64,000 nucleotides of DNA, taken from contig OZ244777.1 in the NCBI GenBank assembly GCA_965219495.1, positions 4,030,001 through 4,094,000 on the forward strand, read 5' to 3'. A model generated the notes under the pieces. That model ran no database searches. It was not told the origin of the DNA and saw nothing but the letters and a program-made list of their open reading frames with translations. Of the stretch, positions 1 through 7,647 are shown piece after piece. The first letter of the stretch is position 1; the number at the start of each line of letters is the position of its first letter. The DNA comes from CAZPXZ01 sp965219495 (GTDB taxonomy: Bacteria > Pseudomonadota > Alphaproteobacteria > Rhodobacterales > CAZPXZ01). Made by a program: the position numbers and the translations under genes.

Positions 1-307
1 CATCAGGGGCGGACCGCATTGTAGTTTCACCTCAGGTGCATTGACTAGAGTGTAAGACCGATGATGCGTGAGGCTTTTCTTGTTTTTCCGGGTAGCAACG
101 GGACCGTGTAGATTGTGTTTCGTATTTCAGGCGGAAGGACGAAAGAAGCGGCACGGCGACGCATTGTTTGGTTGCGATGGCATTTCTCTTTCGACATTGG
201 CGGGATATTGGAGCGCGGCTCAGACCGATAGCGATTTCAAGACGGCCTGCAGGGCTTTCTGCCGGCGGGATGCGCAATGCCGCCGGGCCTGCGGCAGGTA
301 GCAGAAG

Positions 308-397
308 TTTCCCCCGGCACGAGCTGGGATGAACCGTCCTGCGCCCGCACCTTGCCGCGTGTCACCCGGATTCCCCCGCACGAGCGGGGATGATGAA
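308..397. CRISPR. Degenerate two-repeat type I-E CRISPR relic
   Basis: Two 29-nt units (308-336 and 369-397) flank a 32-nt spacer (337-368), exactly the 29+32 geometry of type I-E arrays. The first unit ends in GGGATGAACCG, the classic I-E repeat end; the second has the palindrome CCCCGCACGAGCGGGG. The two differ at several positions, and no third unit is seen 61 nt to either side. No cas gene is in the window. It reads as a dead array end or an orphan relic; a REP-like palindrome pair is the alternative. Confidence 0.5.
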
Positions 398-666
398 CAC
401 TCTGGAGAAGGGCGAGCAGTTACATATGAAATAGCCCTCCAATACGGCGTTTCCCGAAGCGCCTTTGAAACGTGGTGAGGGCGAACTTGTTTCTCCACTA
501 TGAGCGCCGACCAAGTCGGGCGTCGTGTCGATAGTTTCCCGAATGCGAGCAAATGATGGTGGCCCGCCGCCGGGTAAGAAGATTGCGAGGACCTAACGGG
601 GAGCGTTTGAAAATTGCAATCTGACCAATCCCGCCACGTGATATAAGCGAGTTGCGAGCTGTCCCG
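398..666. other. Non-coding stretch with nothing recognisable
   Basis: No convincing reading frame, RNA gene or repeat is seen here or in bases 1-307. The frames that are open on either strand are short and resemble no family. The metY stop codon lies just to the right. Confidence 0.4.
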
Positions 667-1962
667 CTACGTGGACTTCTCGAGCGCCTGCTCTAGGTCA
701 GCGATCAGGTCTTCCGGATCCTCAAGCCCAATGGAAAGGCGGACCAATTCCGGACCCGCCCCGGCAATGGCGCGTTGTTCGTCCGTGAGTTGCCGGTGCG
801 TGGTCGAAGCGGAATGAATGATCAGGGAACGCGCGTCGCCCAGGTTGGCGACATGCGAGAAGAGATTCACCGAGTCGACCAATTTTACGCAGGATTCGTA
901 TCCGGCCTTCAAACCGAAGGTGAAAACGGAACCGGCCAGGCCATTCCTCATGTACCGCTTCGCGAGTTCTCGGTACGGGGAAGACGGCAGGCCTGCATAG
1001 CTCACGTAGTCGACTTCCGCGCGTTGTTCAAGCCACTCCGCAACGTGCAGAGCGTTGAGGCTCGCGCGCTCCATTCGCAAGCTCAGTGTTTCTATTCCCA
1101 GGAGCGTGAGAAAGGCGTTTTGGGGAGCCTGGCACATTCCGAGGTCGCGCAAACCCACCGCGTGGCCATGCACCGTGTAGCCCAGGTTCCCGAAAGTTTC
1201 GTGAAAGTCCAGCCCGTGATAGGCGGCTTCCGGTTCCGAGAGGGACGGGAAGCGCTCCGACGCGGACCAGTTGAACGTACCCTTGTCCACGACCGCGCCA
1301 CCCAGCGTGGTGCCGTTGCCGGATAGGTATTTCGTGGTCGAGTGCACGATGAGGTCGCAACCATGCTCGAACGGTCGGCAAAGCCACGGGCTCGCAAGGG
1401 TATTGTCAACGATATAGGGAATACCCGCATCTGCCGCGATCTTGCCAATCGCGGCCATGTCAGTGACCGACCCTCCGGGATTGCAGAGGCTCTCGGAAAA
1501 CAGCGCCTGCGTATTGTCGTCGACAGCCGCCTTCACGGCATCCAGATCATCGAAGTCTAAAAGTCTTGCCTCCCATCCGAATTTGCGGAACGTGTGGGAG
1601 AATTGCGTGACGGAACCCCCGTAGAGGCGATTCGAGGAAACAAAATTCCGGCCCGGCGACATCAACGGAAAGAGCGCCAGCAGCTGCGCGCTGTGGCCGG
1701 AGGAGCAGACTACGGAGCCAATGCCGTTCTCAAGCGCGGCAATCCGCTCTTCCAGCGCGGAAACCGTGGGATTGGTCAGGCGGCTGTAGAGGAAGCCGTA
1801 TTCCTGGAGATTGAAGAGCGCTGCCGCGTGGTCCGCATTGCGGAAAACATAGGCGGTGTTCTGAAAAATTGGCGTTTGCCGGGCGCCCGTGGTGGGATCC
1901 GGCCGGGTGCCTGCGTGAAGTTGGAGCGTTTCGAATCCGTAGCGAGGTGCTTCGTCCTGCAT
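667..1962 (-). CDS. metY: O-acetylhomoserine sulfhydrylase (PLP Cys/Met metabolism family)
   Basis: A 431-aa cytoplasmic PLP enzyme of the gamma family that condenses O-acetylhomoserine with sulfide (or methanethiol) to give homocysteine (or methionine). The Schiff-base lysine is K211 in HSTTKYLSG; the substrate-loop motif YSRLTNPT (59-66) and the cofactor-binding SSGHSAQ (88-94) are in place, and VDNTLASP (185-192) precedes the lysine as in MetY. The length is the family norm (about 430), longer than MetB/MetC (about 390), which favours MetY. The start ATG at 1962 is followed by the typical N-terminus GFETLQLHAG. A CoA-binding protein gene lies 40 bp upstream on the same strand, so the two may be cotranscribed; this pairing is common in proteobacteria. 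Confidence 0.93.
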   Translation of the reverse strand: MQDEAPRYGFETLQLHAGTRPDPTTGARQTPIFQNTAYVFRNADHAAALFNLQEYGFLYSRLTNPTVSALEERIAALENGIGSVVCSSGHSAQLLALFPLMSPGRNFVSSNRLYGGSVTQFSHTFRKFGWEARLLDFDDLDAVKAAVDDNTQALFSESLCNPGGSVTDMAAIGKIAADAGIPYIVDNTLASPWLCRPFEHGCDLIVHSTTKYLSGNGTTLGGAVVDKGTFNWSASERFPSLSEPEAAYHGLDFHETFGNLGYTVHGHAVGLRDLGMCQAPQNAFLTLLGIETLSLRMERASLNALHVAEWLEQRAEVDYVSYAGLPSSPYRELAKRYMRNGLAGSVFTFGLKAGYESCVKLVDSVNLFSHVANLGDARSLIIHSASTTHRQLTDEQRAIAGAGPELVRLSIGLEDPEDLIADLEQALEKST

Positions 1963-2002
1963 GGCTTTCTCGTGATGTTGAAGTCTGGAGCGTGGAGGCG
2001 GC

Positions 2003-2494
2003 CTAGTCGAGCCGGGAAGTCAGAATGCCGGTGTTGATGCCGCCCCATCCGAGTTCCCCGAAATGCCGCGCGTACTCGATCTTGGGACAACGGTTCATCA
2101 CCACTCGAAGTCCCGCTTCCCTTGCCAGGCGCGCCGCTTCTTCGCTCACGATCCCGTGTTGCATCCAGATCGTGCGGAGTCCGCGATCCTTCAGATGAAG
2201 GATCGCTTCCTCGACGACACCGGGAGCCGCTTCGGCTGCGCGGAAGATTTCCACCATGTCGATAGGATCGCGCTCGCGTGGAATGTCGGCAAGCGAGGGC
2301 AGGAATTCTTCCCCGAAAAGCTTGCGGCCCGCGGCGACGGGATTTACCGGGATCACTGTATATCCCTTGCGCCGAAGATAGCGCACCACGTAATAGCTTG
2401 GGCGCACCTCGTTTGGGGAAGCGCCCACGGCCGCAATGGTCCGGGTATCCCGAAGCACGGTGCCGATATCGGCGTTCTTGTGCGTTTCCGGCAT
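2003..2494 (-). CDS. CoA-binding protein, YccU family
   Basis: A 163-aa protein with a single Rossmann-like CoA-binding domain related to the N-terminal domain of succinyl-CoA synthetase alpha. The opening IAAVGASPNEVRPSYYVVRY (20-39) and YTVIPVNP (46-53) are signature segments of the YccU/YneT group, and the end has a conserved NRCPKIEY. Biochemical role is not established for the family; CoA or a related nucleotide is the presumed ligand. It lies directly upstream of metY (about 40 bp), an arrangement found elsewhere, and may share its transcript. The ATG at 2494 gives the normal family length. Confidence 0.88.
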   Translation of the reverse strand: MPETHKNADIGTVLRDTRTIAAVGASPNEVRPSYYVVRYLRRKGYTVIPVNPVAAGRKLFGEEFLPSLADIPRERDPIDMVEIFRAAEAAPGVVEEAILHLKDRGLRTIWMQHGIVSEEAARLAREAGLRVVMNRCPKIEYARHFGELGWGGINTGILTSRLD

Positions 2495-2536
2495 GTTCGC
2501 AACCTCTCTCCATGCAGGCCGTGAATCAGGACAGGA

Positions 2537-2998
2537 CTATTTCAGCACGCCCGGCCAATTCGCGTTGGCCTTGATGATGTTCCCGGGGATATCCTTGCTC
2601 CACGTGTTCCTTACGCCAAGCGAATAGTTCAGATAGAGCTTGTTGTCGACGATCGTCCAGGCTTCGGGAACGATGCTTGCGGTATACCCCTTCGAAACCG
2701 CGTAGGCGCAGTAGCCTCCATATTGCGGGGCGTAGGCCTCCGGATCCGCAATGAAGAGATCGCGGTTCCCGGCGCTGGCGAACCGCCAAGTGGCGTCATT
2801 CCACTCGTGTTCGAACTCGGGCTTTCCTTCGACGGGTTGCTGTTCCAAGAAATACGCAACGGGGTCGGTTCCGCGAATTGCCAGGCCTCTCCTGGAGTAA
2901 ACGGGATCCTCTGCGGACATCGCGTTTCCGCCGGACACGGCCGCGAGTCCCAATCCGATTGCGCCAGCGCCGAACATGCGCCTTGTAACGTGGTTCAT
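2537..2998 (-). CDS. Exported YHS-domain protein
   Basis: A 153-aa protein beginning with a twin-arginine-like leader (VTRRMFGAGAIGLGLAAVSG, cleavage likely after about residue 28), so it is probably periplasmic. The rest is a YHS domain: GTDPVAYF, then FEHEWNDATWRFASAGNRD and PEAYAPQYGGYCAYAVSKG, a fold often linked with metal (copper or heme) binding, though the specific Cys clusters of copper YHS proteins are not obvious here apart from YGGYCAY. It is the standard length for the 'YHS domain-containing, structural protein' group. Function is unknown. It lies 42 bp upstream of the CoA-binding gene on the same strand. Confidence 0.82.
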   Translation of the reverse strand: MNHVTRRMFGAGAIGLGLAAVSGGNAMSAEDPVYSRRGLAIRGTDPVAYFLEQQPVEGKPEFEHEWNDATWRFASAGNRDLFIADPEAYAPQYGGYCAYAVSKGYTASIVPEAWTIVDNKLYLNYSLGVRNTWSKDIPGNIIKANANWPGVLK

Positions 2999-3046
2999 GG
3001 TTCCTTCTCCTGGTTCGGGCCGGCCGCTGCGGCGCGGCGAACCCTA

Positions 3047-3868
3047 TCAAACTGTCGGGCGAATATCATCACCCAGTGTGGCCGTCGTGTGTCCAAACCC
3101 GGGATTCCGGGAACGATAGGCGTAAAGCGCCACCGCGGCAGCGTTCGAAACGTTCAGGCTGGGTGCTCCGCTCGTGGACGGAACTTGACAGAGCATATGG
3201 CAGCGTTCGCGGGTAAGCCGCCTCAATCCGCCGCCTTCCGCGCCCAGCACGATAACAGCCGGCGGATCCGCGGTCGTTGCCACCGCGGTCTCGATGGAGT
3301 CGGCAGCCGAAGCATCGAGCCCGATGATCTTCACGCCGGCCTGGTCAAGTCGCGAGAGGCATGTGGCCAGGTTTCCGATGCGAAGGTAGGGGACAGAATC
3401 GAGCCCTCCGGAAGCCGCCTTCGCGAGTACTCCGCTTTCGAGCGGAGCGCCCCGCGAGGGGGCAAGAACCGCGCAGGCGCCGAACACCCACGCGGAACGA
3501 AGCACGGCCCCCACGTTTCGCGGGTCCGTGACGCGGTCGAGCGCGATGGCGACGGAACTTCTGTTTCCCGCGGCGAAGCTGTCCAGTACCCGCTCCGCGT
3601 CGGCGCGCAACGGATGCACTTCGGCTGCGGCGCCCTGATGAACGGCGGACGGCCCGAGAATCCTTGCGATTTGACGAGGTTCCGCGAGTTCCAGCCTGGG
3701 TTCCTCAAGCCAGGCCCGAAAGGCATGGGATGCGTTTCGCGTCAGCAGGAGGCGCCGGATGCGACGCTCGGAATTTGCGAGGGCGGCGGCCACCGTGTGC
3801 CTGCCGAACATCCAGTAGCTTCGCTCACCACGCCGGGCTTGCGGCTTCGATTGCAAGTTCTCGTTCAT
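3047..3868 (-). CDS. rlmB: 23S rRNA 2'-O-ribose methyltransferase, TrmH/RlmB family
   Basis: A 273-aa SPOUT methyltransferase predicted to methylate the 2'-OH of a 23S rRNA guanosine (Gm2251 in E. coli) with S-adenosylmethionine. The N-terminal L30-like substrate domain starts at MFGRHTVAAAL (19-29). The C-terminal knot domain has ALDRVTDPRNVGAVLR (motif 1), IVLGAEGGGLRRLTR (motif 2) and SLNVSNAAAVALY (motif 3), all intact. It points away from tRNA-Tyr; an rlmB-type gene divergent from tRNA-Tyr/tRNA-Gly is a familiar alphaproteobacterial layout, which supports the taxonomic guess. The C-terminal tail (ATLGDDIRPTV) is short and not conserved. Confidence 0.9.
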   Translation of the reverse strand: MNENLQSKPQARRGERSYWMFGRHTVAAALANSERRIRRLLLTRNASHAFRAWLEEPRLELAEPRQIARILGPSAVHQGAAAEVHPLRADAERVLDSFAAGNRSSVAIALDRVTDPRNVGAVLRSAWVFGACAVLAPSRGAPLESGVLAKAASGGLDSVPYLRIGNLATCLSRLDQAGVKIIGLDASAADSIETAVATTADPPAVIVLGAEGGGLRRLTRERCHMLCQVPSTSGAPSLNVSNAAAVALYAYRSRNPGFGHTTATLGDDIRPTV

Positions 3869-3980
3869 CGATGGGCTGGACAGGCGTTGACAGGCGAGGG
3901 GTAGGCCGGATAAACCATCGTCGCGTATCTCCTGTTTGGCTGTCCACGAGGAACGCGAGTCTCCCGCGTTCCGTCCGCAC

Positions 3981-4066
3981 GGAGGGGTGGCAGAGTGGAC
4001 AAATGCACCGGACTGTAAATCCGGCGGGGTAACCCTACACTGGTTCGAATCCAGTCCCCTCCACCA
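3981..4066 (+). tRNA. tRNA-Tyr (GTA)
   Basis: Class II tRNA with an acceptor stem GGAGGGG/CCCCTCC, anticodon GTA at 4015-4017, a long variable arm and an encoded CCA end. TTCGAAT forms the T loop. It is 86 nt including CCA. Confidence 0.97.
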
Positions 4067-4076
4067 GGACCCAGGC

Positions 4077-4150
4077 GCGGGTGTAGCTCAATGGTAGAGC
4101 CGCAGCCTTCCAAGCTGAAGATGAGGGTTCGATTCCCTTCACCCGCTCCA
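4077..4150 (+). tRNA. tRNA-Gly (TCC)
   Basis: Acceptor stem GCGGGTG/CACCCGC, anticodon TCC at 4109-4111, TTCGATT T loop and encoded CCA; 74 nt. It follows tRNA-Tyr by 10 bp, so the two are surely processed from one transcript. In many proteobacteria tuf, tRNA-Trp and secE follow this pair; here they do not. Confidence 0.97.
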
Positions 4151-4327
4151 AGGATGTCCCGGTTCGATTCGGAACGATTCCGAAGACCTTGGACTTTCTC
4201 TCGCGGCTGCCGGATGGTCCCCCAAGATACGTCAGTCACATTGCAGACACTTTGACATGCTCCGATATCAGAAAGCGCGGCTTTTCAGCCAGGGCGTTCC
4301 CGGAGGCAAGCCTGGAGTTTCAACACC

Positions 4328-4804
4328 ATGATTGACTTGCGTATTATCGTCTTGACCGCCTTGTTTTCGATCGGCCTTTGCGTCTCGGCGATGGCGGCGG
4401 GGAGCGCGGGTCCATCCGAGGATGCTACCGATCCGGCGCAGATTCAGGCATTTCGCGACGGACAGGCTGCCGCCGGGAACAAGGATTGGGCGCTGGCGGT
4501 TCGTCATTTCCAAGAGGCCGTGAATCTGGACCCGAAGGATGCGGACGCGCTGAACATGCTGGCCTTCAGCCAGCGCCACACCGGAGACCTTGAGAGCGCA
4601 TTCGCCAACTACGAAAAGGCGCTCGCGATCGACCCGAACCACAAGGAAGCGCGGGAATACCTTGGGGAGGCGTATCTCCTGATCGGCGACCTGGAGGGAG
4701 CGGTAGGGCAGCTGGAGGCGCTGGACGACATCTGCTGGTTCAGCTGCGAAGAGTACGACGAGCTGGAGGAAGCGATCGAGGCGTACAAGGCGAAGGCAAA
4801 TTAG
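4328..4804 (+). CDS. Exported tetratricopeptide-repeat protein
   Basis: A 158-aa protein with an N-terminal signal peptide (hydrophobic stretch IIVLTALFSIGLCVSAMAAG, probable cleavage after AMA at about 23). Two to three TPR units follow: residues 42-73 (GNKDWALAVRHFQEAVNLDP), 74-107 (DALNMLAFSQRHTGDLESAF) and 108-130. A CWFSCEE motif near residue 138 could form a disulfide in the periplasm. The small size suggests an adaptor rather than an enzyme; no partner is adjacent. It matches a widespread 'tetratricopeptide repeat protein' of 130-170 aa whose role is unknown. Start ATG at 4328; no strong Shine-Dalgarno is seen. Confidence 0.75.
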   Translation: MIDLRIIVLTALFSIGLCVSAMAAGSAGPSEDATDPAQIQAFRDGQAAAGNKDWALAVRHFQEAVNLDPKDADALNMLAFSQRHTGDLESAFANYEKALAIDPNHKEAREYLGEAYLLIGDLEGAVGQLEALDDICWFSCEEYDELEEAIEAYKAKAN

Positions 4805-5188
4805 CTCCGGTTCGCGGCCGGCCGGGCGCCGTCGCGTCGGCGTTGTGCTCGCCTGAACTTGTTCGGAGTCTGGGGTTTCGGCCGGGAGCGCAGGCTTGCT
4901 CGAACAGGTGCGGAAATTCAGGCACGCGCGGGTCTGATGCCGATTGGCGAAGACCGCCGATCCGTCCTGCGATCACGACCATTACCGGTGCGTCCAACGG
5001 ATGCGCTTGTTGACTGCTTTTGCCAACACGGGCATCGGCAAAGCTCGAATCCGCAGACTACCCCGGGAGCGAGTCGCCATGCATGCGCTCATCTTGACGA
5101 ACGCTTGTTGCATGTCGGTGCAACGTGAACCGGGGAAAGCGGCGTCCAGCATGGTGACTTCCACTGAACAAATGAGAGTAGGGCGCTC
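4805..5188. other. Intergenic gap with no gene seen
   Basis: About 380 bp between the TPR gene and the SIS gene. Open frames exist but resemble nothing and run past each other in several frames. It probably contains the promoter of the SIS gene; no clear -35/-10 pair was found. Confidence 0.4.
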
Positions 5189-6223
5189 GTGAGCAAGCGA
5201 GCACGGTCTCAGATGGCCCGGGAAATTTCGCAGATCCCCGATATTGCCGCCAGGCAGTGCGGGTATCGAGCCCCCCTCTACATCAAGGAAGGCGAGCGAT
5301 TGCGAAAATTCGCGCCCCGCTTCTTCGTGACTTGCGCCAGGGGAAGTTCGGATCATGCGGCCGCCTATTTCAAGTTTCTCGCGGAATCGCGTTTGGGCAT
5401 TCCGGTCGCAAGCGTTCCGCCTTCCATCGGCTCCCTCTACCGGCAAGAGCTCAGGCTGGAAAACGCGGCGTGCCTGACGATCTCGCAATCCGGCGAAAGT
5501 CCCGACCTGGCGCAGCTGCAGAGAAATGCGCGAATCGGGGGAGCAAGAACGATCGCCGTGCTCAATGCGACTTGTTCACCGCTATCCGAGGATGCGGATT
5601 GCGTCTTGCCTCTCCTGGCCGGGAGCGAGGTCGCGGTTCCCGCAACCAAGTCCTTCGTTGCCAGCCTGGTTGCCGTAGCCTTTCTGGTTGCGTCGCTCGC
5701 GAACGACAAGTTCCTCCTCGAAGCCCTGCGGCGGCTTCCGGACGCCCTGCGCGACGCCCTGGCGTACGAGTGGCCGGTCGCGCTGGAAGCCATTCCGGAT
5801 GTTCCTTCACTCTTTACCGTCAGCCGGGGACCCGGCCTGGCGATCGCCCAGGAAGCCGCGCTCAAATTCAAGGAAACCTGCCGGCTGCATGCGGAAGCAT
5901 TCAGCGCGGCCGAATTGCAGCATGGCCCGGTCGTCCTGGCGCGCAGCCGTTTCGCGGCGTTTGTGTTCGCCCAGTTGGACGAGAGCCGTCCCAGCATCCT
6001 GCACGCCGCCGATGTCATGGAGCAGAGAGGGGCGGAAGTGTTTCTGGTTGAATCGGGGCAACGAACGGCAGGTGGCCTGCGCACCGCAGAGGCGCCGCAC
6101 CCGCTTCTGGTTCCGATTTGTCAGATCACGACTTTCTACGCGTTTGTCGAACGCCTGGCCACCAGAATTGGCGTCGACCCGGACGCTCCGTCGAGACTGA
6201 AGAAGGTTACGCGGACACGGTAA
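5189..6223 (+). CDS. SIS-domain sugar isomerase/deaminase (NagB-II/AgaS-like)
   Basis: A 344-aa protein with two SIS (sugar isomerase) domains like the isomerase half of GlmS. Residues 45-60 (PRFFVTCARGSSDHAA) and the phosphosugar loop ISQSGESPDL (96-105) are the first domain's signature; TVSRGPGLAIAQEAALKFKE (205-224) followed by EAFSAAELQHGPVVL (229-243) belong to the second. No glutamine amidotransferase domain is present, so it acts on a preformed amino sugar or Amadori phosphate: glucosamine-6-phosphate deaminase (NagB-II), AgaS and fructosamine deglycase are all possible. The start is GTG at 5189. It precedes a ROK repressor gene, an M20 deacylase and a sugar-type ABC importer, consistent with uptake and breakdown of an acylated amino sugar; the substrate is not known. 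Confidence 0.82.
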   Translation: MSKRARSQMAREISQIPDIAARQCGYRAPLYIKEGERLRKFAPRFFVTCARGSSDHAAAYFKFLAESRLGIPVASVPPSIGSLYRQELRLENAACLTISQSGESPDLAQLQRNARIGGARTIAVLNATCSPLSEDADCVLPLLAGSEVAVPATKSFVASLVAVAFLVASLANDKFLLEALRRLPDALRDALAYEWPVALEAIPDVPSLFTVSRGPGLAIAQEAALKFKETCRLHAEAFSAAELQHGPVVLARSRFAAFVFAQLDESRPSILHAADVMEQRGAEVFLVESGQRTAGGLRTAEAPHPLLVPICQITTFYAFVERLATRIGVDPDAPSRLKKVTRTR

Positions 6224-6371
6224 TCCGTCCGTTCTAGGGCCGATTTCCGCTCACGGCGCCGGAATTGGCCGCGCCGGATACGGAGTGGCGAGAAAACACT
6301 TTCACGATCGTTTGAGCACGGGAGTCCCTGATCGGATGTTGGCCAATTCGATGTCGAATCGGCCCGTCATG

Positions 6372-6415
6372 TTGACAACCGGTCGACGAAAATTTATTTT
6401 GTTCGGTAACCGAAC
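6372..6415 (+). promoter_or_regulatory. Sigma-70 promoter overlapped by a palindromic operator
   Basis: TTGACA (6372-6377), 17-bp spacer, TATTTT (6395-6400), immediately followed by the perfect palindrome GTTCGGTAACCGAAC (6401-6415), which would sit on the transcription start. The ROK gene starts 17 bp downstream. The layout is that of an autorepressed regulator. Confidence 0.72.
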
Positions 6416-6432
6416 GAATTAATTGGCGGGCC

Positions 6433-7647
6433 GTGCGGAACAGTTCTCACATCTCGCGGAAACTCTCGACCTGCATGGTGCTGGAGGCCGTGGTCAATTG
6501 CGCCCCGATTTCACGGGCGAGCATCGCCAAGCAAACCGGACTCTCGAAGCAAACCGTCTCCGAAATCGCCCGCAAGCTCGAAGATGGCGGTTGGATCCAG
6601 GAAACCGGGCGCACCAGCGGCCATGTGGGGCGAAGCGCGGTCACTTACGAAATTGTCGCGGACGCCGCCTGCATCGCGACCGTAGATCTTGGTGGAACCA
6701 TGACCCGCGCGGCGATCGCGGATCTTTCCTGCAAGATCCTTGCCGAACTCTCGGAGTCCACGGATGAACGCGGTGGCTCCGCGGTCATCCGGCAGATCGC
6801 AAGGCTTTGCAGGGGCGCCGCGCAAAAGAGCGGGATCGGGTTCGAGCGCGTGAAGCTTGCAGTAGTCGGGGTACCCGGAGTTCCGGAACGCGAGACCGGG
6901 CGGGTGATGATGGCGCCGAACATCGCCGAGTTCGAAACACTCGACGTACAGGGCATGCTCGCGGATGACCTCGGAGTCGAGGTGATTCTCGAGAACGATG
7001 TCAATCTCGCCGTGCTCGGGGAGCACTGGATCGGAGTCGGTGCGGGGGTCGACGACCTCGCCTACATCAAGCTAGGGACGGGAATCGGCGCCGGAATCCT
7101 GGTCGGGGGAGAACTCGTTCGGGGATCTGCGAACGCGGCCGGGGAACTCGGATTCCTTCCCTTCGGGGCCGATCCCTTCGAGACGGAATCGCTCCGCGTG
7201 GGCGCATTGGAACGCGTGGCCGCGAGCGTCGGCATGCGGTCGCGTTTCCAGGCGCGGACCGGCAGGCAGTCCGAAGTCCCGGAAGTCTTCGAGGCAGTTA
7301 ACAAGGGTGAAGAAGGCGCGCTCGAAACGCTTGAGGAAACCGCCCGATACGTAGCGAGGGGGATCGCCGCGATCTGCGCCATCACGAATCCCGCGAAGGT
7401 CATCCTCGGTGGATCCATCGGTCAGCGGCAGGAATTGGTGGAGCGCGTGCGCAGGCTGTTACCGCATTGCTCCCCGAAACCCGTCGATGTCCTGGTCTCG
7501 GACCTGGAGGCGCATGCCGCCCTCGTGGGGGGCGCCGCCGTGGGCCTCAACCATCTGCACGATGCGCTGTTTTCGGGGGGCACCCCGGGTGCGGAAATCG
7601 CTCTTCCGCCGGCGATGATCGTGAATTTCGCGAGCCGGGCGCAATGA
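6433..7647 (+). CDS. ROK-family transcriptional repressor
   Basis: A 404-aa regulator of the ROK (repressor, ORF, kinase) family. A winged helix-turn-helix occupies residues 15-70 (ISRASIAKQTGLSKQTVSEIARKL). The ROK fold follows with a phosphate-loop-like VDLGGTMTRAAIADL (about 88-102), ENDVNLAVLGEHWIG, GTGIGAGILVGGELV and AGELGFLPFG. The C-x-CG-x2-GC zinc motif of NagC/Mlc is absent (PFGADPFETES stands there), so zinc cannot be held the usual way. Start is GTG at 6433. It probably binds the palindrome over its own promoter and releases it when a sugar (phosphate) is bound, controlling this operon. It overlaps the M20 gene by ATGA, implying translational coupling. Confidence 0.87.
   Translation: MRNSSHISRKLSTCMVLEAVVNCAPISRASIAKQTGLSKQTVSEIARKLEDGGWIQETGRTSGHVGRSAVTYEIVADAACIATVDLGGTMTRAAIADLSCKILAELSESTDERGGSAVIRQIARLCRGAAQKSGIGFERVKLAVVGVPGVPERETGRVMMAPNIAEFETLDVQGMLADDLGVEVILENDVNLAVLGEHWIGVGAGVDDLAYIKLGTGIGAGILVGGELVRGSANAAGELGFLPFGADPFETESLRVGALERVAASVGMRSRFQARTGRQSEVPEVFEAVNKGEEGALETLEETARYVARGIAAICAITNPAKVILGGSIGQRQELVERVRRLLPHCSPKPVDVLVSDLEAHAALVGGAAVGLNHLHDALFSGGTPGAEIALPPAMIVNFASRAQ

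Noticed and set aside
2723..3904. A 393-codon plus-strand frame over rlmB
   Set aside because: Antisense to rlmB, which has intact SPOUT motifs.
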